NCBI GenBank assembly: GCA_029973955.1
Contig: JARKQJ010000051.1
Location: forward strand, 27,154 to 91,153
Source: Paludibaculum sp.
GTDB taxonomy: Bacteria; Acidobacteriota; Terriglobia; Bryobacterales; Bryobacteraceae
Length of the DNA: 64,000 nt
Reading direction: 5' to 3'
Of this stretch, positions 11,766-21,316 are shown in pieces; within the stretch, counting starts at the first letter, position 1; each line of letters begins with the position of its first letter. Below the pieces are notes generated by a model that was not told the origin of the DNA, made no database searches, and worked only from the letters and a program-made list of their open reading frames with translations. The position numbers were made by a program, and so were the translations under genes.

Positions 11766-12803
11766 ATGAAAACCCTTCACCGAAACGGAGCCAATCTTCT
11801 GGGAACGGCTCTTGTGGCATGCCTGATTTTGAACCCGGCGCAGGCCCAACAGGGCTCCGCCTGCGGACCGCAGACATATGGCAAGTTCACCGAATGGTCC
11901 GCACCAGTGAACTTGGGTCCGGTCGTCAACTCGGCATCGGGGGACCAGTGGCCGGCACTGTCGCCCGATGGTTTGAGTCTCTATTTCGCCTCCGGCCGGG
12001 CCGGCGGCCAAGGCGGGCAGGACCTGTGGGTCACGCGCCGGGCCAGTGCCAGCGAACCCTGGAGCGAGCCCGTCAACCTGGGCCCGGGCATCAACTCCGA
12101 CACGCGCGACAACTCGCCGGTGATCAGTTCCGACGGCCACTGGCTGATCTTCGGCAGCCGGCGCACCGAAGGCCGCTGTTTCGAGGACAGCACCAACGAG
12201 TTCTTCATCGCCCATCGCGCGGACATTCACGACGACTTCGCCTGGGAGGTCCCCATCAACTTCGGCTGCGAAGTGAACGGCCCAGGCGAGAATGCCGGCC
12301 TGGCGTTCTTCGAGGACATCGCCACGGGCACCACCACCATGTACATCGCATCCAGCCGGCCCGGCGGACCCGGCCCCTGGGATATCTGGTCCAGCACGCG
12401 CTACTTCTACGGCAACTTCTGGCCGCCGGCGATCGTGCCTGAACTCAGTTCGCTGCGCCAGGACGGCTCGCTCGCGGTGCGCCGCGACGGGTTGGAGATG
12501 ATCCTCACCTACGACGCCGAGAAGGTGACGGTGAACAGCGATTTGTGGGTGGCGACGCGGGAGTCCACCTCACAGCCATGGTCCGCGCCTGTCAGACTCG
12601 GTCCTGACATCAATACCGCAGACGACGAGAACTTCCCCGCGCTTTCCTGCGATGGCACAACGCTGATCTTCGCCTCCAACCGGCCCGGCGGCATGGGCGG
12701 CGCGGACCTTTATATGTCCACCCGCACGCGGATTGAAGATCCGCCGGCCGCGGTCCCGGCAGCGAATCAGCGGAAGAGCTTGGGCGCGAACTCGTTGAGA
12801 TAG
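11766..12803 (+). CDS. Secreted TolB-like/PD40 beta-propeller protein
   Basis: Signal peptide; repeats of the type GDQWPALSPDGLSLYFASGRAGGQGGQDLWVTRRAS. Confidence 0.8.
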   Translation: MKTLHRNGANLLGTALVACLILNPAQAQQGSACGPQTYGKFTEWSAPVNLGPVVNSASGDQWPALSPDGLSLYFASGRAGGQGGQDLWVTRRASASEPWSEPVNLGPGINSDTRDNSPVISSDGHWLIFGSRRTEGRCFEDSTNEFFIAHRADIHDDFAWEVPINFGCEVNGPGENAGLAFFEDIATGTTTMYIASSRPGGPGPWDIWSSTRYFYGNFWPPAIVPELSSLRQDGSLAVRRDGLEMILTYDAEKVTVNSDLWVATRESTSQPWSAPVRLGPDINTADDENFPALSCDGTTLIFASNRPGGMGGADLYMSTRTRIEDPPAAVPAANQRKSLGANSLR

Positions 12804-13921
12804 TTCCGCCAGTTCACCCAGGTGTGGCCGCCGGCCGTTTCCTCATAGACCGGCTTGAAGCCGTGCTTCTCCAGCATGGCGATGGTCGCTTTCGTCGAAC
12901 CGAGCAGGAAGTCATCCTTGCCGGTGGCGAACCACAGGAGCTTCAAGCCGGGCTTGAGCTTCGGGTTGTCGAGCATCGCCAGCCGCTGCTGCTCCCATTC
13001 CGGCGGAACCGCCGGGACAGGGGCGGCAGCGCCTGGAGTGGCCGGGCGGCGCATGCCAAAAACGCCGGAGCTGTAAACGCCGACGTAAGCGAACTGGTCC
13101 AGACGGGACATGGAGATATTCAGCGTCTGCATGCCGCCCATGGACAGGCCGGCAATGGCGCGGCTCCTGCGGTCCTTCAACACGCGGTAGTGCTTCTCAA
13201 CGTAGGGCATCACGTCCTGGGTGAAGTCTTTGGTGTAATCGTCCATGCCGGAGATGCCGCCAGCCGTGCTGGTGTGGCCGGCGGGCATTACCACCACCAT
13301 CGGCCTGGCCTTGCCCGCGGCGATGAGGTTATCCAGAATGTAGCCGGCGCGTCCAACGCTGGTCCAGGCGTCATCGTTATCGCCGGCGCCGTGGAGCAGG
13401 TAGAACACCGGGTACTTGCCCTTGCCCAACTCATAGCCCGGTGGCGTGTAGATGTGCATGCGGCGATAGCGGCCGAGCGCGGATGAAAGGTATGGGACCT
13501 CCGCCACAGCGCCGTGCGGCACCTTGCCGGCGTCCATCCACTCCGCGCCCGGCACGTAGACCATGCTCGATACGCTGGTGTTCGATTCGCTGATGACGGC
13601 GTTGCGCGGATCCACCACCGGCACGCCATCCACGACGAAGCGGTAGCGGTAGGCGCCCGGCTCCACCGGTTCGGTGGACGCTTCCCACACGCCGTTGGCG
13701 GCCTTGGTGAACTGCGGGCCGCCCTTGGGCAGATTCAGGATGTCGCCGGCGCTCAATGCCACGGTTTGCGCCTTGGGCGCGTAGATCCGGAAAGTCACCT
13801 TCCGGTCCGCCTGCACCTCGGGTGAGACCACCTGCGGAGGCTGCGCTGGCCGCTCCTGAGCGGTCAATGCCCCCGCCAGCAATCCCATCGCCAACCACTT
13901 GCGGACATGCCTTGGGCTCAT
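12767..13921 (-). CDS. Secreted esterase (enterochelin/feruloyl esterase-like, CE1-like with N-terminal E-set domain)
   Basis: RRMHIYTPPGYELGKGKYPVFYLLHGAGDNDDAWT, GLSMGGMQTLNI. Confidence 0.88.
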   Translation of the reverse strand: MSPRHVRKWLAMGLLAGALTAQERPAQPPQVVSPEVQADRKVTFRIYAPKAQTVALSAGDILNLPKGGPQFTKAANGVWEASTEPVEPGAYRYRFVVDGVPVVDPRNAVISESNTSVSSMVYVPGAEWMDAGKVPHGAVAEVPYLSSALGRYRRMHIYTPPGYELGKGKYPVFYLLHGAGDNDDAWTSVGRAGYILDNLIAAGKARPMVVVMPAGHTSTAGGISGMDDYTKDFTQDVMPYVEKHYRVLKDRRSRAIAGLSMGGMQTLNISMSRLDQFAYVGVYSSGVFGMRRPATPGAAAPVPAVPPEWEQQRLAMLDNPKLKPGLKLLWFATGKDDFLLGSTKATIAMLEKHGFKPVYEETAGGHTWVNWRNYLNEFAPKLFR

Positions 13922-14031
13922 GAGGACTCCATGCTCTGAGATGAGAATGCCTAGAGGATATCACCAGACGGCATGGAGCTGAGCCTCGCGCGCTCCCGCC
14001 GCCGGCGCGCCGCGATACACTTCGAGTTCGC

Positions 14032-14868
14032 ATGAAACTCGCGGTGATTCTCATGATGCTATCCGCCATCTCCCCGGCACAGGACCGCTCCGTGCGCGTC
14101 GCGGTCTGCCAGATCTTGTGCATCGACGGCGACCGGGAGGGCAACTTCCGCCGCATCGAATACGCGCTCGAACAGGCGCGCGATGCGAAGGCGGAAATCG
14201 CCGCCTTCCCAGAATCCGTCGTCCTCGGCTGGGAGAACTCCGAAGCCCACCGACTGGCGACGCCGATCCCGGGCGCCGACAGCGACCGCATCGCGGCGCT
14301 GGCGCGCCGCTATGGCCTCATGATCTCCATCGGCCTCGACGAGAAGGACGGCGCGCGACTCTACGATTCCGCCATCCTGGTGGACCGCACAGGAAAGCTT
14401 CTCTGGAAGCACCGCAAGCTCAACGTTCTCGCCCATTTGATGGATCCGCCCTATTCGGAGGGCGCCATCGAGGGCGTGGGGGTTGTCGAAACCGAACTTG
14501 GGCGCATCGGCCTGGTTATCTGCGCCGACACCTTCCGGGAAGAGATCTCCAAGCGCATCGAGACCCTGACGCCGGATCTGATGCTGGTGCCCTACGGCTG
14601 GGCCGCGCCGATGGACGAGTGGCCTGGCCATGCCAAGGAACTCGAAAAACTGGTGAAGGCCCGCGCCGCGCGGTGGAGGTGCCCCGTGGTGGGCACGGAC
14701 CTCGTCGGCCAGATGAGCAATGGCCCGTGGAAAGGCCGGACGTACGGCGGCGCCAGCGTCGTCGTGGATTCCTCCGGCCAGTTGCTGCATCTGCTGCGCG
14801 ACCGCGACGTGGAAGTGCGCACCGTTACGCTGCAACTGCCTCCGGCGCGCCCAGCCGCCGGCCGCTGA
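14032..14868 (+). CDS. Carbon-nitrogen hydrolase (nitrilase superfamily)
   Basis: AEIAAFPESVVLGWEN, WKHRKLNVL, GLVICADTFREE (Glu-Lys-Cys triad). Confidence 0.87.
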   Translation: MKLAVILMMLSAISPAQDRSVRVAVCQILCIDGDREGNFRRIEYALEQARDAKAEIAAFPESVVLGWENSEAHRLATPIPGADSDRIAALARRYGLMISIGLDEKDGARLYDSAILVDRTGKLLWKHRKLNVLAHLMDPPYSEGAIEGVGVVETELGRIGLVICADTFREEISKRIETLTPDLMLVPYGWAAPMDEWPGHAKELEKLVKARAARWRCPVVGTDLVGQMSNGPWKGRTYGGASVVVDSSGQLLHLLRDRDVEVRTVTLQLPPARPAAGR

Positions 14869-14891
14869 ACGCTAATGCTTGAGCAGCCAGG

Positions 14892-17201
14892 CTATTTTTT
14901 GAGAAGCCACACTTCGGCCAGCCGCGAGTGGCGGCGCCAGTTCAGGTGCTCTTCCCCGGTAGCCTTGTCCCAGGTGAGCACCAGCTTGAAGTCCTTCAGT
15001 GCTGAGGCGGGCACGGGGAACTCCTTGTAGTCCGCCATCTCCCTGCCGTCAATGGTGGGCTGGATCTTTTCGCCGTCGATGCGCAGCAGCGCCTGGCCGT
15101 AGCCGGTGGTGCGCACCACGTAAGCCGCGTTCGGATCCAGACCTTCGTAGACCATCTCCTTCGGCCACAGCGTGACCTGCCAACTGAGGCGGGCACGGCT
15201 CTTGCCGTTGTCCCACCACCAGAAGAGCGGGGTGCAATCCTCACCCTCGCAGTGCGCCACGTGCGGCGCTTTGCGCAGGTTGCCCACGTTGTCGTAGAAG
15301 CTGCCTTCGCCGGGGTTCTCCCAGCGGGCCAGTTCCAGGAGGCGCTTCACCTTGGCGGCCTCGTCCGGCATCTTTCGCACCTTGGCGAATTCGTCCTCCA
15401 GCCACCAGCGGTTGTTCAGCGGACTGTCGATGAAGTCGAGCACGGCTCCGCGCTCGGCGCCGCTGGCGTTGTACTTGTCCACGCTGGTCTGCAGGCCGAT
15501 GGACTGATACAGCCTGTCGCACAGCTCAATGATGCGCGCACGCAGTTCAGGGGCGGCGGGGCGGTCTACGGCTTCGTTGAGCGTGGCCGCCGCGGCGGCG
15601 ATGGCCTTCTCTGAGCCAAGCTGCTGAGCCTGGGCGAGGATCGTGTTGGCCTTCTCCTCCAGCTCGATGTCCTGGATCAGCCGGCGGCGCACACGGGCGT
15701 CGTAGTTCGCGCGCAACAGACACATCTGCCAGCGCCAATTGCCGGCGAGTTGCGGAGAGCGCTTCTCAAGATCGTTCCAATGACGCAGCGTGGATTCGAC
15801 TGACCCGTTGGCGACGAGCGAGCCGTTCCAATTCCGCTCGAGCGCGAGGATCAGGTCGGCAGCCTCCTCCGCGTTTTCAGACGAGAAGAAGTAGCGGCAG
15901 TATTCGATGACAACATCGCGCACCGGACGCGACGGATCCCAGGCCAGCGAACTCCAGAGCACCTTGTTTACGTCGTCATGCACGCCGTCGGAGTAGGAGA
16001 GGAAGCCGATACTCATCGCCGCATAGCGGTTGTGAATGGCGGCATATTCAAAGGGGCGGGGATTCACGGCTTCGCGGCCCAGGGTGAGCGCGTAGGCCTG
16101 ATCCCATTCGGGCACTTCATACTGGCTGATCTTGTTGTGCGTCACATCCGGATAGAGGCGGATGGGCACTCGGCCGGCGATGCGCGCGTATTCCTTGGGA
16201 ATGTCCGGACTGGAAGGGCCGTTGACAATGCCGCCGAACCAGGAGGGCACGCCCTTGTCGATCCACTGGTAAACGAATTCGGCCTTCTTCTCGTCGAAGC
16301 CCTGGAGTGAGAGCCAGATCTTGGCTTTGGGGTGGAAGGGCTTCATCTTCTCGGCGACCTTGGCCAGGTAAGGCAGCATGAGTTCGGGCGGGTTGTCTCC
16401 CGGATCGCCGCCCGGCACGAAGATCGCGGTGAGAAACGGCGTGTCGCGGAAAAGCTGCTCGAACTCAGCCAGGAGCTTCGAGTTCTTTTCCTGGTCGTTG
16501 AGATCGTGCGTGATGGGCGTCCACTCCCAGAACTGCTGGCCGTAGCGCTGGCAGATCTCGCTCATGGCGCGGTTCATCACCGGGCGCGGGATCTTCATCA
16601 GCGGATTCTGGCGATTGTCCTGCGAGGGGATGTTCTCAATGGCGTTGGAGCCGAAGACGGCAAGGTCGCGGATGTACTGTTCGAACTGCGGAATGGTCCA
16701 CGCATCCCAGGAATTTGCCGTGGTGCGATAGCCGATCTGGTGGCCGCGCAGCGCGGACTTGGGCGTGGTTTCTATCTGCGTGGCATCGTCGATCGCGAGC
16801 TTGCCCTGGCCCCACGCAAGGTGGCGCAGCAGGTAGCCGGTGCCGAACAGCGCGCCCGGCGCATCGTTGGCAGCGATCCACACGACGGGCTTTTCGCCTG
16901 CCTGTACCTCCACCCGATACCCTTCCGCGCCGGCGCGAACCGCCTGCGGCTGGCGCGGCCAGCCCGGAACATTCGCGGCTGCTGTGATGGCGATGGCAGG
17001 GCCGGCGGCGGGGAAACTGGTCACCACGGGCAGGCGCAGACCGGTACGCTTCTCCACCTCCTCGGCGAGCATCTTCGCGGCGGTCTGCTCGGGGGCGGGA
17101 CGCGTGCCGGGACGCACGACGATGGAGGCCCGGCTGAGATCGAGATTGGCGGCAAACGAGGCCGAAGCGGCGAGAAACAGGATTCCGACGGTGAAACGCA
17201 T
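14892..17201 (-). CDS. Secreted glycoside-hydrolase-like protein with GH20/GH67-type N-terminal domain, unassigned family
   Basis: Signal peptide; RPGTRPAPEQTAAKMLAEEVEKRTGLRLP..., GALFGTGYLLRHL, TIM-barrel-like middle region. Confidence 0.6.
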   Translation of the reverse strand: MRFTVGILFLAASASFAANLDLSRASIVVRPGTRPAPEQTAAKMLAEEVEKRTGLRLPVVTSFPAAGPAIAITAAANVPGWPRQPQAVRAGAEGYRVEVQAGEKPVVWIAANDAPGALFGTGYLLRHLAWGQGKLAIDDATQIETTPKSALRGHQIGYRTTANSWDAWTIPQFEQYIRDLAVFGSNAIENIPSQDNRQNPLMKIPRPVMNRAMSEICQRYGQQFWEWTPITHDLNDQEKNSKLLAEFEQLFRDTPFLTAIFVPGGDPGDNPPELMLPYLAKVAEKMKPFHPKAKIWLSLQGFDEKKAEFVYQWIDKGVPSWFGGIVNGPSSPDIPKEYARIAGRVPIRLYPDVTHNKISQYEVPEWDQAYALTLGREAVNPRPFEYAAIHNRYAAMSIGFLSYSDGVHDDVNKVLWSSLAWDPSRPVRDVVIEYCRYFFSSENAEEAADLILALERNWNGSLVANGSVESTLRHWNDLEKRSPQLAGNWRWQMCLLRANYDARVRRRLIQDIELEEKANTILAQAQQLGSEKAIAAAAATLNEAVDRPAAPELRARIIELCDRLYQSIGLQTSVDKYNASGAERGAVLDFIDSPLNNRWWLEDEFAKVRKMPDEAAKVKRLLELARWENPGEGSFYDNVGNLRKAPHVAHCEGEDCTPLFWWWDNGKSRARLSWQVTLWPKEMVYEGLDPNAAYVVRTTGYGQALLRIDGEKIQPTIDGREMADYKEFPVPASALKDFKLVLTWDKATGEEHLNWRRHSRLAEVWLLKK

Positions 17202-17264
17202 GTCCTTTCCAATATCGCACCCCGCGCTTCCCAGCCGCGAATGAACGCAACTTCACCAGTGTTA

Positions 17265-18217
17265 CTAGAACAACAGATTGGCTCCGAAATCGGGGGTGCG
17301 GCCCTGCCGGATCTCAGCCTTCCACGCATCCAGCCTGCCTCGATCCAGCTTCCAGAACTCGCCGCAGAGATCCAGGTATTGGGTAACAGTGCCGGCCTCC
17401 CCGACGGCCAGCAGGTCCCGGGCCAGGGCCATATTGGGGCCGAACGAGTTCAACTGCGGAGATCCGGGCGTCTTCCCAGCGGCCAGCAGGAATTGCTTGG
17501 CTTTCTCCACATCACCCTGATGAAGCGCTACCCGCCCAAGCACCACATTGCCCTGATGGATGGAGTTGCCAGGGCTCCACCCACGGGGCTCCGCGGTAGC
17601 CAGTGCTAGAAGTTCAGCACCGTGCTCGGCAGCTTTTGTGTACTCGCCGGATTCATACGCAGCCTTGGCGGCATCCGCCAGCAGCGACGGCCGGGCCCCG
17701 GCGGCGCCTTCCACCCCAGGGCCGCCTCCAGACGGCTGTACGCCTTGGCACGGAGCATCGCCGCGGTTGCCTGGTCTCGTGCACGCCGCGCCTGGAAGGT
17801 GTAGTTCTGGGCCAGGCTCATAGCCACCATGACGGACTGCGGGTCCTTCGCCATCGCACGCTCAAACAGGCCACCCGCTTTTTCGAGTTCCGAATTGTTG
17901 AAGAACCGGCCCGCATTCGCCAACGCCGCTGCGCTGGCTTCCTTCGTGGAGACCACCTGGTCCCAGGCCGCCGCGACCTGGGCGTAGCCGGGAGGGTCCA
18001 CCACGGCATGAATGAAGCTGTCAGGACTTCCGGCCAGCGGATCATCCGGGAAATGCTGCACCAGCCAGAGAATGTGACCGCGGCGCTCGTCCTTGAATTT
18101 CCAGATGGACCCAGATTGCGCCGCCGCGCGGGAGTAGTAGCTGATGAGCGCGGTGCGCGCGCTCCTGTCGTCCGGGTTGGCCTTCAGCGAATACTTTAGT
18201 CGCGGCGGGGGGCGGGG
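17265..18217 (-). pseudogene. TPR-repeat protein, frameshifted and lacking an N-terminal start
   Basis: Two overlapping minus-frame ORFs (17606-18061 and 17265-17714) join coherently across a 1-nt shift at the C4 tract 17714-17717; upstream frame open to TGA at 18218-18220 with no start codon. Confidence 0.65.
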
Positions 18218-18275
18218 TCAAGGGCCGGCACGGCAGTTGACGCCGGGCTCGCCTTGCTTCAAGATCGGTGTTTCT

Positions 18276-21200
18276 ATGTTTCAGATCCGTGCCTCCGCTT
18301 TGCCCGTCGTCTTCTGTTCGTTGGCGTGGGCCGCGCCTCCGGCATGCTCGTCGTTCCGCGTGGAGGGCAGCGCGGTGCTGATCTCCTGCGAGGGCGGCAG
18401 AGTGGTCCGGCTGCAGGCGGAAACTCCGGCTCTGCTGCGCGTGCGGGTCTCTCCGGACGGCGAGTTCCCACTGCCCTTGACGGTGCGCTGGGGCTTCATC
18501 AAAGACGATTGGCCGGCGGTACGCGTCACCGCGCGCGATGAAGGAGCGAGCATTCACATCCAGACCGGCGAACTGCAGGTAGTGGCAGACAAGAAGCCGT
18601 TCGCTCTGAGGGTGCTCGATGCGCAGGGCCGGGAGATATTCCGCCAAATCGGAGACTCCGAATTCGCCATGCAGCCCGACGAGCACTTTTATGGATTGGG
18701 CTTTCAGCGCACCGCGTTGGATGTCCGCGGCAAGAAGCTGCAATGGTGGCGCGCGTTCCGCTCCGGCGAGGCCACCGTGCCCTTCTTTCTCAGCACCCGC
18801 GGCTACGGCTTCTACTCGAACAACACGTTCCGCCACGTATTCGATTTCACCGGCACCGATCGCTACAATGTGACGGCCGATGGCGGCCAGCAGGACTATT
18901 ACCTCTTCCACGGACCGTCGTTCAAACGCATTCTGGATCTCTACACGCAGCTCACCGGCCGGCCCTGGCTGGCGCCGCGCTGGGCGCTGGGCATCGGCTA
19001 TCAGTCGCGTTACCTCATCGAGCAGGATGGCGTGATCCAAATAGCGCGCGGCTTCCGCCGCGAGGACATACCCATCGATTGGATCGGGCTGGAGCCCGGC
19101 TGGGAAGACGTGCCCTACCGGATGAAGTGGAATTGGAGCCCCAAGCGCTTCCCTGCCCCGGACGCCATGATCCAGGAACTCGCCGGGATGGGCATCAAGA
19201 TGGGGCTTTGGGAATCCGGCGACGCGCCGAAGAGCGGCTACACGGACGAGTCCGTGCGCAAGGAGTGGTACCGCCCCCGCATCGATGCGGCAATCAAGAA
19301 GGGCATCAAATTCTTCAAGCAGGACGACCCCTATCCGCGCATGATCAGCAGCCAGGAGATGCTCGAACCCGAATTGAACAAGAGCCTGGGCGGCTCTGGC
19401 GTATTTTCACCAGCAGAGATGAACAACCTCACCAACTCGCTCTACAGCGAGACGGCGATGAAGGAGTATGCGCGCGTCACCGGCGAACGCACGATGATCA
19501 TGTTCAACGGCTACAATTCGTCGATCGCCTCGCACCGCTGGCCCTTCACTTGGGAGGCCGACTTTCCGCTGGGCACCGGGGCGCTGAGCGCGAGCCTCTC
19601 CGGCCACTCCCTGGTGAGCACTCGGGACCGCAACGAAGCTACCGATGGCATCCACGTCGGCTACCTCGCGCCGTTCGTCTATCTCGAGTCCTGGGCCTAT
19701 TACAAAGAGCCCTGGCTCTATTCCGAGAAGCTGCTCGACATGAACCGCTACTATGCCAAGCTGCGCTACCGGCTGATTCCGTACCTGTACGCGTCGGCGC
19801 GCCAGTCAGTGGACGCAGGCCTGCCCGTGATGCGGCCCATGCTGCTGGAGTTTCAGAACGACCGCGAGACGCTCAACCTGTCGTCGCAGTTCATGATCGG
19901 CGACTCGCTACTGGTAGGCTCCGCCACGGCCAAACTCACCAGCGGCGCGGAACAGCTCACCCCGGAAAAGGCCAAGGCCGAAATGGGCGGCACGCCGCAA
20001 ATCTATCTACCCAAGGGCCGCTGGTACGACTTCTGGACCGGGCAGGCCGTGGAGAGTGCGGGCGAATGGCGTAAGGCATCGTGGCCCAAGGAGGCCGGCG
20101 GACCATTGTGGGTGCGGGGTGGAGCGATTCTGCCCATGGGCCCGGTGACGCAATTCGAGGGGCAGGAGCCACTGGAAGTAGTGCGGCTGGACGTCTACCC
20201 TGAGGGTCTCTCGAAGGCCGTGGTCTATGAGGACGACGGGCGCACGTACAAGTACAAAGACGGCGCGTTCGCAAAGACGGAAGTGACGGCCGAGGAGCGG
20301 CGTGGCGGGTTGCGAATCGCCATCGGCGCGCGCCAGGGCACCTTCGAACGAATGCCGGCGAGGCGCGGATATCTCGTGAGCGTACACACGACAATGACGC
20401 CCACCTCGGTGCTGGCCGCCGGCAAGCGCCTGCCCCAGGCGAACTCGAAGGATCACCTGCTGTATGCGACGTCCGCCGCGGGCTGGAGCTATGAAGGCGG
20501 CACACTTTGGATCAAGCCGGCGGCAGGCTGGCACTACGGGTATGACGAGCGCGGCGCGGGCAAGGACGTGGACCGCGACACGCCCGTGTGGGACGCAGGC
20601 GCCGCGGCTGAGGCGATGGCCGTGACGCTGGACATCAAGCTGGTCCCCACGGTGGAGAAGAAGCCGGTGTTCGGCCCGCCCACCGAGATCAGCCTCGATG
20701 CAGCGCACAGTCTGCTGGTGGCGGACTCGAAGAGCGCCACGGAAATCACCGCCACGGTGCGGGACTCCGCGCAACGCCGCGTCCACGCCGGCAGCACGGC
20801 AGTCCACTTCGAAGTGCAAGGCCCGGCCCTGCTGAGCTGTGGCGCGAAGAGCTGCGAGGTGAAAGCCGCAAACGGCGAGGCGAAGCTTCACGTGCGGGCC
20901 ACTGACGGAGTGGGTCCGATCCGCGTGCTGGCCTCTGCCGCCGGGCTGAAGTCCGCGCAAGCGACCGTCACCGCCGTGACCGGCAAACTCCGCCTGCAGG
21001 CAAGCCCGCCGGAGCGCGTGAAGCTGAACTCGGACGGCGCATGGCTGCCGCTCCGCATCACCATCTATGCCACGGTACAGTCCGGCGGACAGCGTGTGAA
21101 GTCGGCCAGCACGAAGGTCCGTCTCCATGTGACGGGCGGCTCCGGCAAGGTGCCGGAAGACCTGGAAGTGGAAGCCGAGGAGGGCATCGCGGTCTTCCCC

Positions 21201-21284
21201 AACATCTTCTTCGAGAAACCGCCAAACTATGTAGTGCACGTCTCCGGGCCAGGCCTGAAGCCGGCGCAGATTCCGGTTTTCTAG
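18276..21284 (+). CDS. GH31-family glycoside hydrolase with DUF5110-like and C-terminal Ig-like domains
   Basis: ATG at 18276; IDWIGLEPGWEDVPYRMKWNWSPKRFP, KKGIKFFKQDDPYPRM, FTWEADFPLG. Confidence 0.9.
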   Translation: MFQIRASALPVVFCSLAWAAPPACSSFRVEGSAVLISCEGGRVVRLQAETPALLRVRVSPDGEFPLPLTVRWGFIKDDWPAVRVTARDEGASIHIQTGELQVVADKKPFALRVLDAQGREIFRQIGDSEFAMQPDEHFYGLGFQRTALDVRGKKLQWWRAFRSGEATVPFFLSTRGYGFYSNNTFRHVFDFTGTDRYNVTADGGQQDYYLFHGPSFKRILDLYTQLTGRPWLAPRWALGIGYQSRYLIEQDGVIQIARGFRREDIPIDWIGLEPGWEDVPYRMKWNWSPKRFPAPDAMIQELAGMGIKMGLWESGDAPKSGYTDESVRKEWYRPRIDAAIKKGIKFFKQDDPYPRMISSQEMLEPELNKSLGGSGVFSPAEMNNLTNSLYSETAMKEYARVTGERTMIMFNGYNSSIASHRWPFTWEADFPLGTGALSASLSGHSLVSTRDRNEATDGIHVGYLAPFVYLESWAYYKEPWLYSEKLLDMNRYYAKLRYRLIPYLYASARQSVDAGLPVMRPMLLEFQNDRETLNLSSQFMIGDSLLVGSATAKLTSGAEQLTPEKAKAEMGGTPQIYLPKGRWYDFWTGQAVESAGEWRKASWPKEAGGPLWVRGGAILPMGPVTQFEGQEPLEVVRLDVYPEGLSKAVVYEDDGRTYKYKDGAFAKTEVTAEERRGGLRIAIGARQGTFERMPARRGYLVSVHTTMTPTSVLAAGKRLPQANSKDHLLYATSAAGWSYEGGTLWIKPAAGWHYGYDERGAGKDVDRDTPVWDAGAAAEAMAVTLDIKLVPTVEKKPVFGPPTEISLDAAHSLLVADSKSATEITATVRDSAQRRVHAGSTAVHFEVQGPALLSCGAKSCEVKAANGEAKLHVRATDGVGPIRVLASAAGLKSAQATVTAVTGKLRLQASPPERVKLNSDGAWLPLRITIYATVQSGGQRVKSASTKVRLHVTGGSGKVPEDLEVEAEEGIAVFPNIFFEKPPNYVVHVSGPGLKPAQIPVF

Positions 21285-21316
21285 CCGAACCACTTTTCTA
21301 GACAAGGAAGACAAAG

